DNA from: Ruminococcaceae bacterium UBA3451
GTDB taxonomy: Bacteria > Bacillota > Clostridia > Oscillospirales > Acutalibacteraceae
Direction: 5' to 3'
DNA: 18,769 bases
Assembly (NCBI GenBank): GCA_002378845.1
Contig: DFRY01000010.1
Span: 1-18,769, forward strand
The position numbers and the translations under genes were made by a program. The notes under the pieces were generated by a model. The model ran no database searches. It was not told where the DNA came from and saw only the letters and a program-made list of their open reading frames with translations. Shown here one piece after another: positions 5,344-12,100 of the stretch (its first letter is position 1; each line of letters begins with the position of its first letter).

Positions 5344-8300
5344 TTACGGCTTACGCAGTCGGGGTACAATCAGAATGGCTGCGCTCCAGAACAGTTCATA
5401 CAACAGAAGGGCAGAGGTGCTCAGTTGCTGCAGACCGGAATAGCAGGTTAAAAACGCCACAAGAAGAAAGCCGAGAATAACCGCAATATTTTGCAGTATT
5501 ACCGCTGCGGAAATGTTGCTGCGCTGGCGCACGCAGGCGGTCAGCATGCGCATCATTGCGGTGGAGCGGCCTTTTGTGGCAAGCAGAGCGGCGGTTCGTT
5601 CCTGCGGTTCGCCGGTCAGTTCCGTATAAATGCTGCCGAGCCGTTCAGGCAGCACGCGTATGCCGTGTGTTTCCAGGCCGAAGCACTCGGCCAGAAGCAA
5701 AGGGGTTATGTTCGGGTCGCAGGTGCGTACAATCAGGCTGATGCCGTTGTCTTCCATGCGCCGAAGTTCGAGCGCCCTGCGGCGGTCGGAGTTGTAAGAA
5801 ACAATAAACATGGCGACCAGATCCCCGCCGGAGGCAAGGTAGACGATTTTCTTACCGCCGTGAATGTATTTTTCTTCGTAATCGCGGGAAGGCGGCTCAA
5901 TTTCGTGAGCCTCCATCAGTTCGCGGTTCCCGACCAGAATTCTTCTGCCGGAAACCCAGCCGGTCACGCCCCGGTCATCCTCATACGTTACGTTATCAAT
6001 TTTCGGGAGCATGTCGCGGCGGCTTTTAATAATTTGGTCGAACAGGTCGCTCAGCGGCCCGCCGATGGCGCACATCAGCGCGGTCGCGTCTACAATGGCC
6101 TCGTCAATACGCTGCCCGCCGAATGTTTTAATGCCGTTTAAAAGTACGGTGCCTTTGGGAAAAAGTTCTTTTGCGTCAAGCATGACGGCGTTTGTGTTGC
6201 TGAACTGTTCCACCGCAGGGTAACCGATAATCATTGCGCCGCAGCGGGACGCGATTTTGCTCAGACGGTTCAGCGGAAGGTTTACACTGAGCATGTTGAC
6301 CAGCGGAACGCTGACGCAGGTTGCCGCCGCAAAAGCGGTAAGCGCCTGCAATACGTCTTTGGAAAGAATTAAAGTTGCAATACAAAGCACCAGCGAACCG
6401 ATAAAGCCAATGGGTGCCATAATCTGCGAAGCCTGCTCGCTTGGGTCGGGCTCGTAGGAAAGACGGAGAAAATGCTTTAGAAAGTTTGTCTTTGTCTGGT
6501 AAGCAATGGCCGGGGCGTCAATTACGCAGCCTTTGGCCATTTGCAGCGCGGTGTTGTGGTCGTCGAACAGCTGCACAGACTGCTTTTGCTCCGGTGCGGA
6601 GACAAACTTAAAGTTTTTGTTAATGCGGGTAACAAGGCTCATTTTACCCGCAGTGTTCAGGAACAGGATGAAAGCGACAAGTGACGAGTACAGGTGAAGG
6701 GCTCCGTTTTGCAGTTTATCCTGCGAAAAAAACAGCGCTACACTTTGAATTATGGCCGCAATGTCCGCAAGTGCCATGGCGCTGTCCGAATTCGCCTGAA
6801 TGGTAAACAATCCTTTTATCCCGTTTAAAATCGGCCCGATGCAAAACACGGTTGCAATCAGCAGAAATACCAAGTTTAAAATAAGATACGGCTGCATGCC
6901 CAGACTGACCTGAACGGCCTGCGGCAATATTCCGGAGTATTCCCCTAAAAATCCTGCGCCGAATAACAAAACCATGCAAATTCCGGTGACGGCAAGGCGA
7001 AGGGAAAGTCTGCGTACGCTGGAGCCGAGCTCGTGCAGTACGGAGGGCGCGTCCGACGGACTGGAGTAATCATCCAGTTCATCCGGTTCGGCGGGCGGTT
7101 CTTCCTGCGAATCGTTGTCCTCTTCCTCCGTCCCGAATACGCTGAATGTCTTTCTCTTTTTTGTTTCCTTTCCCGGCTTCTCCGGTTCTTCCTGCAGTGC
7201 AAAATCCTCCAATTCGCCGTATTCCTCTTGTTCGGAAAGAGGCTCCGGAAAATGGATGGGCTGGCGCTCTTCAAACACAGGATTCTCCGTTAAGGCGGGT
7301 TCTTCCGCCTGCGCGGATTGTTCCGGCTGAATCGCGTCAAATTCAGAGGTCTGTTCAATGATAATCGGCGCTTTGAATTCCGTTCTGTTGTTCCGTTCCG
7401 GCATGGGAATCGGCGCTGGGGGAGGCTCTGGCTGCGGCAAGGGGTAGTTTTTTGCCTCCGCGAGCAGTACGGCGTTAAAATCCGATAAATCGATCATATG
7501 TACCGGCTTGCCGGCGGTAAACCGGTAGCCGGGCTTCGCGCCCGAAAAAGGAATTGGTTTGATCGGCGGTTCTTTCACCGGGGGCGAAGGGGGAATTTCT
7601 TCTTTTACCTGGGGTGCCGTAACCGGCTCTTTTACCGGCTCCTCAGAGTCCGGGTAACGCACTTCGGGCAGATAACCCGGCTGCGTTGGGGCAGAGGGCC
7701 TTTCCGGTTCAGGCTGAAAGGTTGGCTCGGTAATCGGCATGGGAATTTCCGTCTGCCGTTGGGGGCCGGGCAGAATTTCCGGTTTCGGTGCCGGCGCAGG
7801 ACTTGGCGTGGGAACCGCCGGCGGCGGAACAGGGGGCTGTTCCGGCTTTGGTGCCGGTTCTTCCTGTGGCTGCGGCTCGTTCGAAACGGCCTGTGCCATT
7901 ACCGTGGGTACAGGCTCCGGTACGGGTGAAGGCTCTGGCGCCTCCGCAATTTCGTTTTCGTACAGCGAAAAAATCTCGTCCTGATCCAGCCCCGCTTTGC
8001 GCAAAGCCTGTTCAATGCGCTTCCTGCGTTCGCTGTGCAGCTGCTCAAACCGGGCGTCCAGTTCGGCGTCGGGCTCTGTATTGCTGTTTTGGTCGAAAAG
8101 ATAGGAAAACGAAGAGTCTTTTTCCGCCTGCCGCATTTTCGTGGAATCTACCCGGATGGTTTTTTCGTAATCCCGCTGGTATTCTTCCAGTGATTTCAGC
8201 TGCAGACCGTAATAAATGTCGTCCTCATCTTCAAATTCGGGAATTTCTCTTTTTCGCCGGCCGAAAAGCGACCGTTTCTTTTTTTCTTCTTTTTTACCGG

Positions 8301-8547
8301 GGTTGCCGGGCAGCGGGGAAGGCTCCGTGATTTTCGATTCCAGCGCTTGCTGCGCCTGCTTCACAATCGTTTCGGGCCCGGAGACCGGCTGCGGCCGGCG
8401 GGGCTGTGGTTCAGATTCGGATGGCTTCCCTTGTTCCGCTTGCTTCTTGTCCGGTTCCGGCTCGTCTTTGCCGTTCAGCGTGCGTGCCTCCGCAAGGATC
8501 TCTTCGATTGAAAGATCGTCCGGCGGAGTCTTGTTCTTGTCGGCCAT
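5344..8547 (-). CDS. Degenerate P-type ATPase-like membrane protein with a long proline-rich cytosolic N-terminus
   Basis: This is a 1067-residue protein. Residues 1-510 are hydrophilic: the motif LSIEEILAEAR (12-22), a basic patch (KKEEKKKRSLFGRRKR, 85-100), a charged possibly helical stretch (105-200), then Pro/Glu-rich low complexity (200-350 and 366-500). Residues 514-1067 follow P-type ATPase order: about six helices (near 514-540, 553-576, 592-608, 617-633, 708-728, 731-752), a phosphorylation-like region, an N-domain-like segment GVTGWVSGRRILVGNRELM (860-878), and two final helices (1011-1035, 1045-1062). Catalytic motifs are damaged: DKTGT is DAKEL (D791 kept), TGD is TCD (942-944), the HP of P1B types is GP (830-831), CPC is absent, and no GDGxND follows. 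Ion pumping is therefore unlikely; a scaffold or sensory role is inference. AGGAG lies upstream, 17 bases after rlmB. Confidence 0.8.
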   Translation of the reverse strand: MADKNKTPPDDLSIEEILAEARTLNGKDEPEPDKKQAEQGKPSESEPQPRRPQPVSGPETIVKQAQQALESKITEPSPLPGNPGKKEEKKKRSLFGRRKREIPEFEDEDDIYYGLQLKSLEEYQRDYEKTIRVDSTKMRQAEKDSSFSYLFDQNSNTEPDAELDARFEQLHSERRKRIEQALRKAGLDQDEIFSLYENEIAEAPEPSPVPEPVPTVMAQAVSNEPQPQEEPAPKPEQPPVPPPAVPTPSPAPAPKPEILPGPQRQTEIPMPITEPTFQPEPERPSAPTQPGYLPEVRYPDSEEPVKEPVTAPQVKEEIPPSPPVKEPPIKPIPFSGAKPGYRFTAGKPVHMIDLSDFNAVLLAEAKNYPLPQPEPPPAPIPMPERNNRTEFKAPIIIEQTSEFDAIQPEQSAQAEEPALTENPVFEERQPIHFPEPLSEQEEYGELEDFALQEEPEKPGKETKKRKTFSVFGTEEEDNDSQEEPPAEPDELDDYSSPSDAPSVLHELGSSVRRLSLRLAVTGICMVLLFGAGFLGEYSGILPQAVQVSLGMQPYLILNLVFLLIATVFCIGPILNGIKGLFTIQANSDSAMALADIAAIIQSVALFFSQDKLQNGALHLYSSLVAFILFLNTAGKMSLVTRINKNFKFVSAPEQKQSVQLFDDHNTALQMAKGCVIDAPAIAYQTKTNFLKHFLRLSYEPDPSEQASQIMAPIGFIGSLVLCIATLILSKDVLQALTAFAAATCVSVPLVNMLSVNLPLNRLSKIASRCGAMIIGYPAVEQFSNTNAVMLDAKELFPKGTVLLNGIKTFGGQRIDEAIVDATALMCAIGGPLSDLFDQIIKSRRDMLPKIDNVTYEDDRGVTGWVSGRRILVGNRELMEAHEIEPPSRDYEEKYIHGGKKIVYLASGGDLVAMFIVSYNSDRRRALELRRMEDNGISLIVRTCDPNITPLLLAECFGLETHGIRVLPERLGSIYTELTGEPQERTAALLATKGRSTAMMRMLTACVRQRSNISAAVILQNIAVILGFLLVAFLTCYSGLQQLSTSALLLYELFWSAAILIVPRLRKP

Positions 8548-8564
8548 ATCATTCCGCTCCTGTA

Positions 8565-9341
8565 TTATTTTGTCTTAATCCCGCTGCGCTGTCGGGCGAT
8601 TTCATAACAGATAATGCCGCACGCAACAGAAGCATTAAGCGAATTTATTTTACCCTTCATTGGCAGGGATATGACAAAATCACATTTTTCTTTTACCAGT
8701 CGGCTTACCCCGAACCCTTCGGAGCCGATTACGACTGCCGCCGGGCCGGCGTAATCCACGCTGCACCAGTTTTCGCCGTCCATATCGGCGGCGTAAATCC
8801 AAACGCCGCGCTGCTTCAGCTCGTCAATAGCCGAAGCAATGTTGGTTACCCGCGCCACAGGAACGTATTCCACCGCGCCTGCGCTGGCTTTGCCCACCGC
8901 GTAGGTCAGGCCGACGGAGCGGCGCTTGGGAATGATGATGCCGTGCGCCCCGGCGCATTCGGCTACACGCAAAATGGCGCCCAGATTATGCGGGTCTTCC
9001 AGTTCGTCGGCAACAATCAGGAATGGCGCTTCGCCGCGTTCCTCCGCCAATTTAAAAATATCGTCGATGGTGGCGTATTCCTTCACCGCAGCAACGGCGA
9101 CCACACCCTGATGGTTCGCGTTTCCGCACATAAAATCCAACTTTTTTGAATCGGCTTCTTTAATGTTAATGCCCTTATCCTTTGCTTTGGCAATCAAAGC
9201 GCTCAGGCTGCCGGTGTGTGTGCCGCGCACAACGTAAAGGCTGTCAATGGTTCGGCCGCCGCGCAGCGCTTCGCTGACTGCGTTTCTGCCCGCAATAATG
9301 TCTTCCCCGCGCTGTTCGCGCTCGTTTCTTTCCGTATCCAT
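8565..9341 (-). CDS. rlmB: 23S rRNA 2'-O-methyltransferase RlmB (TrmH/SpoU family)
   Basis: This 258-residue SPOUT methyltransferase transfers methyl from S-adenosylmethionine to a ribose 2'-O of 23S rRNA (G2251 in E. coli for RlmB). The N-terminal L30e-like RNA-binding domain covers about 13-95 (IIAGRNAVSEAL at 15-26). The three SpoU motifs are intact: motif 1 EDPHNLGAILRVAECAGAHG (115-134) with the catalytic N and R, motif 2 VVIGSEGFGVS (203-213), motif 3 ISLPMKGKINSLNASVACG (224-242). Length is usual for the family. The start at 9341 has AAAGGGAG some 11 bases upstream. It is the first gene of a minus-strand operon with the P-type-ATPase-like protein and the YczE-type protein. The exact target base cannot be read from sequence; other TrmH-family sites are possible. 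Confidence 0.92.
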   Translation of the reverse strand: MDTERNEREQRGEDIIAGRNAVSEALRGGRTIDSLYVVRGTHTGSLSALIAKAKDKGINIKEADSKKLDFMCGNANHQGVVAVAAVKEYATIDDIFKLAEERGEAPFLIVADELEDPHNLGAILRVAECAGAHGIIIPKRRSVGLTYAVGKASAGAVEYVPVARVTNIASAIDELKQRGVWIYAADMDGENWCSVDYAGPAAVVIGSEGFGVSRLVKEKCDFVISLPMKGKINSLNASVACGIICYEIARQRSGIKTK

Positions 9342-9384
9342 CTATGAATGAACTCCCTTTTCCATTTAATAATTTTACGATTTG

Positions 9385-9461
9385 AAAAAGCAGCGGTTTT
9401 CACTGCCACCGCAAAAAACGGCAACAGAAAACCGACTCTTTTCGTATTTAGGCTGCTTTTT
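9385..9461 (-). promoter_or_regulatory. Long hairpin in the rlmB leader, possible attenuator
   Basis: A 10-bp outer stem AAAAAGCAGC (9385-9394) with GCTGCTTTTT (9452-9461) encloses an 8-bp stem CGGTTTTC (9394-9401) with GAAAACCG (9427-9434) and an inner TGCC/GGCA. On the minus strand the outer arm ends in TTTTTC, so it can resemble an intrinsic terminator inside the rlmB leader; on the plus strand it ends in seven T. Its role is unproven. Confidence 0.5.
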
Positions 9462-9511
9462 TTCGGGTGTTTTTGCGAAAAGGTACTAATACCCCAACTA
9501 TATACTTTTTT

Positions 9512-9520
9512 ATTATAACA
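9512..9520 (-). promoter_or_regulatory. rlmB operon promoter, extended -10 (TGTTATAAT)
   Basis: Minus-strand TGTTATAAT is a perfect TGnTATAAT element with no good -35. It implies a leader of about 165 bases before the rlmB start at 9341, which holds the hairpin at 9385-9461. Confidence 0.65.
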
Positions 9521-9704
9521 CAAGTTGCTGAAAAGTAGGATATTTATTTGAGGAAAAATAAAACAAGGGGGAATGTGGAAAATTATAATACTATAAAAGA
9601 ATATACAACCGGTTTCAGGCCGGTCTGACGGCGTTTATACGGTGAGTATTTGCATGAGTTGACATAACACCGTGGAATAACTGAAATATGACGGTTGAAA
9701 ACTC

Positions 9705-9722
9705 TGTGGAAAGTGTGGATAA
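9705..9722 (+). promoter_or_regulatory. Tandem DnaA-box-like 9-mers
   Basis: TGTGGATAA at 9714-9722 is a perfect match (reverse complement TTATCCACA) to the DnaA box. Directly next to it, TGTGGAAAG (9705-9713) matches at seven of nine positions, and TGTGGAAAA at 9574-9582 at eight of nine, all in the same orientation. A regulatory DnaA-binding site is possible; an origin is not supported, since no dnaA, dnaN or rpmH is nearby. Confidence 0.4.
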
Positions 9723-9833
9723 TTCCCATGTACATGCCGTTTTCATTTTTATACATTTCCGATGCATAAGCTTTTATGTAAACTTTGGGTTAAAAACTTT
9801 CAAAACTTTCAGTATTCTAAGCTTTACTTTCTA

Positions 9834-9842
9834 TGCTATAAT
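9834..9842 (+). promoter_or_regulatory. ogg promoter, extended -10 (TGCTATAAT), with downstream palindrome
   Basis: TGCTATAAT is a perfect extended -10; the -35 (ATTCTA) is weak. Expected transcription starts near 9849. Just downstream lies the 13-base palindrome TACTAA-A-TTAGTA (9854-9866), placed where a repressor would block initiation or early elongation. Confidence 0.65.
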
Positions 9843-9895
9843 AAGAAAAAATGTACTAAATTAGTAGGCTTTCACATTTTCACAGGGAGATACGT

Positions 9896-10696
9896 ATGGC
9901 GGAACAAATAAGACACATAGACTGTTTTGATTTAGCAGAAACACTGGAATGTGGCCAGTGCTTTCGGTGGAACCGGCAGGAGGACGGCTCGTACACGGGC
10001 GTTGCTTCAAACCGGGTGATCAATATTTCCGGGGAAAACCTGCCGCAGGTTTTGGAAGACCCTTTTTGGCGAAACTACTTTGATTTTGGGCTTGACTACG
10101 GAAAAATACGCGCAGACCTGGCGGCAGCTGACCCGGTGCTGGCCAGCGCGGCGGAGTTTGCACCGGGAATCCGGATTTTAAATCAGGATCCCTGGGAAGC
10201 GCTTTGTTCGTTTATCATTTCCCAAAATAATAATATTCCCCGTATTAAGGGGATTGTTTCGCGGCTTTGCAAAGAATTCGGAACAGACCTTGGCGGGGAG
10301 TATTCTTTTCCCGCCGCTCAAACGCTTGCCGTGTTGGACGACGGGGATTTGGGCGAGGTGCGCTGCGGCTTCCGCGCACGTTACCTGATTGACGCGGCGA
10401 AAAAAACGGCGCGGGGCGAAATTGATTTTGATGAACTGAAACGGATTCCGCTTGCCGAAGCAAGGGCAAAGCTGATGACGATTGTGGGCGTGGGGCCGAA
10501 GGTTGCGGACTGCGCTCTGCTGTACGGGCTGCACCGGCTGGAAGCGTTCCCTATGGACGTTTGGATGAAGCGCGCCATGGGTTCGCTGTTTCCGGGAAAG
10601 GAACCGGAGTCATTCGGGGCTTACGCCGGGATTGCACAGCAATATATTTTTCATTACAGCAGAATGAATCCTCAGCTTTTTCAGTGCGAGGCATAA
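9896..10696 (+). CDS. ogg: 8-oxoguanine DNA glycosylase (OGG1-type, HhH-GPD)
   Basis: Base-excision repair enzyme that removes 8-oxoguanine paired with cytosine and cuts the strand by its lyase activity. The 266-residue protein has the OGG1-type N-terminal domain (LECGQCFRW, residues 17-25) and the helix-hairpin-helix core IVGVGPKVADCALLYG (196-211) with the Schiff-base lysine K202 and the catalytic aspartate D221 (FPMDVW, 218-223). WEALCSFIISQNNNI (100-114) matches the usual start of the HhH-GPD domain. Length and motifs indicate a full, active enzyme. The start at 9896 has GGGAGA at 9885-9890. It is transcribed alone, divergently from rlmB; after the stop there are competing hairpin arms (10691-10719) but no strong T-run. 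Confidence 0.94.
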   Translation: MAEQIRHIDCFDLAETLECGQCFRWNRQEDGSYTGVASNRVINISGENLPQVLEDPFWRNYFDFGLDYGKIRADLAAADPVLASAAEFAPGIRILNQDPWEALCSFIISQNNNIPRIKGIVSRLCKEFGTDLGGEYSFPAAQTLAVLDDGDLGEVRCGFRARYLIDAAKKTARGEIDFDELKRIPLAEARAKLMTIVGVGPKVADCALLYGLHRLEAFPMDVWMKRAMGSLFPGKEPESFGAYAGIAQQYIFHYSRMNPQLFQCEA

Positions 10697-10719
10697 ATTT
10701 TATGCACTGCGGAGCATAA
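10691..10719 (+). other. Three-armed overlapping inverted repeat after ogg
   Basis: GCATAAA-T-TTTATGC (10691-10705) is a perfect palindrome overlapping the ogg stop codon. Its right arm TTATGC can instead pair with GCATAA (10714-10719). A six-T stretch follows only at 10728-10733, so it is at best a weak terminator; it may stabilise the mRNA end. Confidence 0.35.
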
Positions 10720-10797
10720 TACGTTAATTTTTTGTCAAAAAACCCGATTATTGCATTTCTTGGGGAAAAATCACTTTTATTCTTTCCTGTTTTGCGG

Positions 10798-10803
10798 TAT
10801 AAT
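10798..10803 (+). promoter_or_regulatory. fba promoter -10 (TATAAT)
   Basis: A perfect TATAAT lies 33 bases before the fba start codon. The hexamer 17 bases upstream, TTTTAT (10775-10780), is a poor -35. Confidence 0.55.
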
Positions 10804-10836
10804 AAAACCATCAAGAAATTAGGAAGGTGACCATTC

Positions 10837-11775
10837 ATGCCATTAGTTAATACTACCGAAATGTTCAAGAAGGCATATGCCGGCGGATACGCCATCGGCG
10901 CTTTCAACGTGAACAACATGGAAATCGTTCAGGGCATTACCGAGGCCTGCGGCGAACTGAAAGCTCCTGTTATTCTTCAGGTTTCTGCCGGTGCCCGCAA
11001 ATATGCCAACCACACTTACCTCACCAAATTGGTGGAAGCAGCTGTGATTGAAAACCCGGAAATTCCGATTGCGCTTCACCTTGACCACGGTTCCTCCTAC
11101 GAACTGTGCAAAGACTGCGTTGACGGCGGCTTTACCTCCGTTATGTTCGACGGTTCTTCCAAGCCTTATGAAGAGAATGTGGAAGAAGCACGCAAAGTGG
11201 TTCAGTACGCACACAAATACAATGTTACGGTAGAAGCCGAACTCGGCCAGCTCGCCGGCATTGAAGACGAAGTTTCCGTTGACGCGGAAAAAGCACACTT
11301 CACCGACCCTGCACAGGTTCAGGACTTTGTTACAAGAACCGGCGTTGACTCCCTTGCAATTGCAATCGGGACAAGCCACGGTGCTTACAAGTTCAAGCCG
11401 GGCCAGAAGCCGCAGCTCCGCTTTGACATTCTGAAAGAAGTTTCCGAGCGTCTGCCGGGCTTCCCGATTGTTCTGCACGGCGCGTCTTCCGTTATTCCGG
11501 AGTTCGTACAGCAGATTAACCAGTTCGGCGGCGCAATGCCGGACGCAATCGGTATTCCCGAGGAAATGCTCCGCGAAGCAGCAAAGATGGCTGTTTGCAA
11601 GATCAACGTCGACTCTGACCTGCGCCTTGCAATGACCGCTTCCATCCGCAAGTATTTTGCGGAGAATCCGAGCCACTTTGACCCAAGACAATACCTCGCT
11701 CCTGCGCGTACCGCCATTAAAGATATGGTTGCTCATAAGATCAACACAGTCCTCGGCTGCGCAGGCAAAGCTTAA
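10837..11775 (+). CDS. fba: Class II fructose-1,6-bisphosphate aldolase
   Basis: Zinc-dependent glycolytic and gluconeogenic enzyme that cleaves fructose 1,6-bisphosphate to dihydroxyacetone phosphate and glyceraldehyde 3-phosphate. The 312-residue protein shows the class II pattern: IALHLDHGSSYE (78-89) with the catalytic D83 and zinc ligand H84, VEAELGQLAG (132-141), IAIGTSHGAYKF (175-186) with H181, and IVLHGASSV (211-219) with H214. The phosphate-binding end INVDSDLRLAMT (256-267) is present. Length fits the class IIB bacterial aldolases. The start has a strong AGGAAGGTGA (10821-10830). It is monocistronic, with a strong terminator directly after, as expected for a highly expressed gene. 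A tagatose- or ketose-specific activity cannot be excluded from sequence alone but is less likely. Confidence 0.94.
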   Translation: MPLVNTTEMFKKAYAGGYAIGAFNVNNMEIVQGITEACGELKAPVILQVSAGARKYANHTYLTKLVEAAVIENPEIPIALHLDHGSSYELCKDCVDGGFTSVMFDGSSKPYEENVEEARKVVQYAHKYNVTVEAELGQLAGIEDEVSVDAEKAHFTDPAQVQDFVTRTGVDSLAIAIGTSHGAYKFKPGQKPQLRFDILKEVSERLPGFPIVLHGASSVIPEFVQQINQFGGAMPDAIGIPEEMLREAAKMAVCKINVDSDLRLAMTASIRKYFAENPSHFDPRQYLAPARTAIKDMVAHKINTVLGCAGKA

Positions 11776-11791
11776 TCGTTCGTTTTACGGG

Positions 11792-11823
11792 AAAAGCCCA
11801 TCCGGTTTCGGATGGGCTTTTTT
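11792..11823 (+). terminator. Terminator after fba
   Basis: A perfect 13-bp stem AAAAGCCCATCCG/CGGATGGGCTTTT (11792-11804 with 11809-11821), loop GTTT, and six T (11818-11823). The A-run at the 5' side makes it usable from the minus strand too. Confidence 0.95.
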
Positions 11824-12007
11824 GCGTTAGAACCAAATGGAAAAAATGTTGCTGATTTTGTTAAAATGAATCGTATTGCATGAGAAAAAATGTGCGAAAA
11901 AATAAGAGTTTGAATACGAAACGGCGAAATGAGTCTTATTATAGCAATTTGTATAAAATAATCTTCTCAGTATTGGCGATTGAACAGCAAAATTCACGAT
12001 TTTGGCA

Positions 12008-12036
12008 TTGTAATTGTTGTAGGAATACGCTATAAT
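12008..12036 (+). promoter_or_regulatory. Promoter of the EF-G-like gene
   Basis: TTGTAA (12008-12013), 17-base spacer, perfect TATAAT (12031-12036), 64 bases before the start codon. Confidence 0.75.
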
Positions 12037-12100
12037 TATCCTAAAATTGGTTGAACAATTGTACTGATGTACCAATCAACCCACGAAAGGAGTATCCATA

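Larger units (their letters stand above)
9342..9895. other. 554-base divergent intergenic region between rlmB and ogg
   Basis: No supportable gene lies here. It contains, left to right: the rlmB leader with a long hairpin (9385-9461), the minus-strand extended -10 promoter (9512-9520), inverted repeats ACCGG/CCGGT (9608-9624) and ACGGTG/CACCGT (9639-9673), a TTGACA-17-TGAAAT promoter-like pair (9659-9687), DnaA-box-like 9-mers, and the ogg promoter. A 59-codon ORF from 9688 has no ribosome binding site and is not called. Confidence 0.7.
11776..12100. other. 325-base intergenic region between fba and the EF-G-like gene
   Basis: AT-rich, with no credible gene. It holds the fba terminator, a minus-strand extended -10 (TGCTATAAT, 11938-11946) that could start a short RNA toward that terminator, and the EF-G-like promoter. 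The leader of the latter has repeated TGTAC units and a GGTTGA/TCAACC inverted repeat around 12049-12080. Confidence 0.6.

Noticed and set aside
5344..8547. Pseudogene status of the P-type-ATPase-like gene
   Set aside because: The frame is uninterrupted over 1067 codons, has a good ribosome binding site, and retains hydrophobic helices and N-domain motifs, so it looks selected rather than decaying.
7498..8578. Plus-strand ORFs opposite the Pro-rich coding segment
   Set aside because: Shadows of GC-rich proline codons; Arg/Gly-rich translations without start signals.
9203..9523. 106-codon minus-strand ORF overlapping the rlmB start
   Set aside because: Overlaps rlmB in another frame and covers the rlmB leader hairpin and promoter; no family resemblance.
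9574..9722. Chromosome replication origin
   Set aside because: Only one perfect DnaA box, and no dnaA, dnaN, rpmH or other origin neighbours.
9688..9867. 59-codon ORF beginning MTVENSVESV upstream of ogg
   Set aside because: No ribosome binding site, unusual low-complexity composition, and it runs through the ogg promoter.
11827..12075. 82-codon minus-strand ORF between fba and the EF-G-like gene
   Set aside because: AT-driven composition (N, Y, F, S, I), no ribosome binding site, overlaps the downstream promoter.
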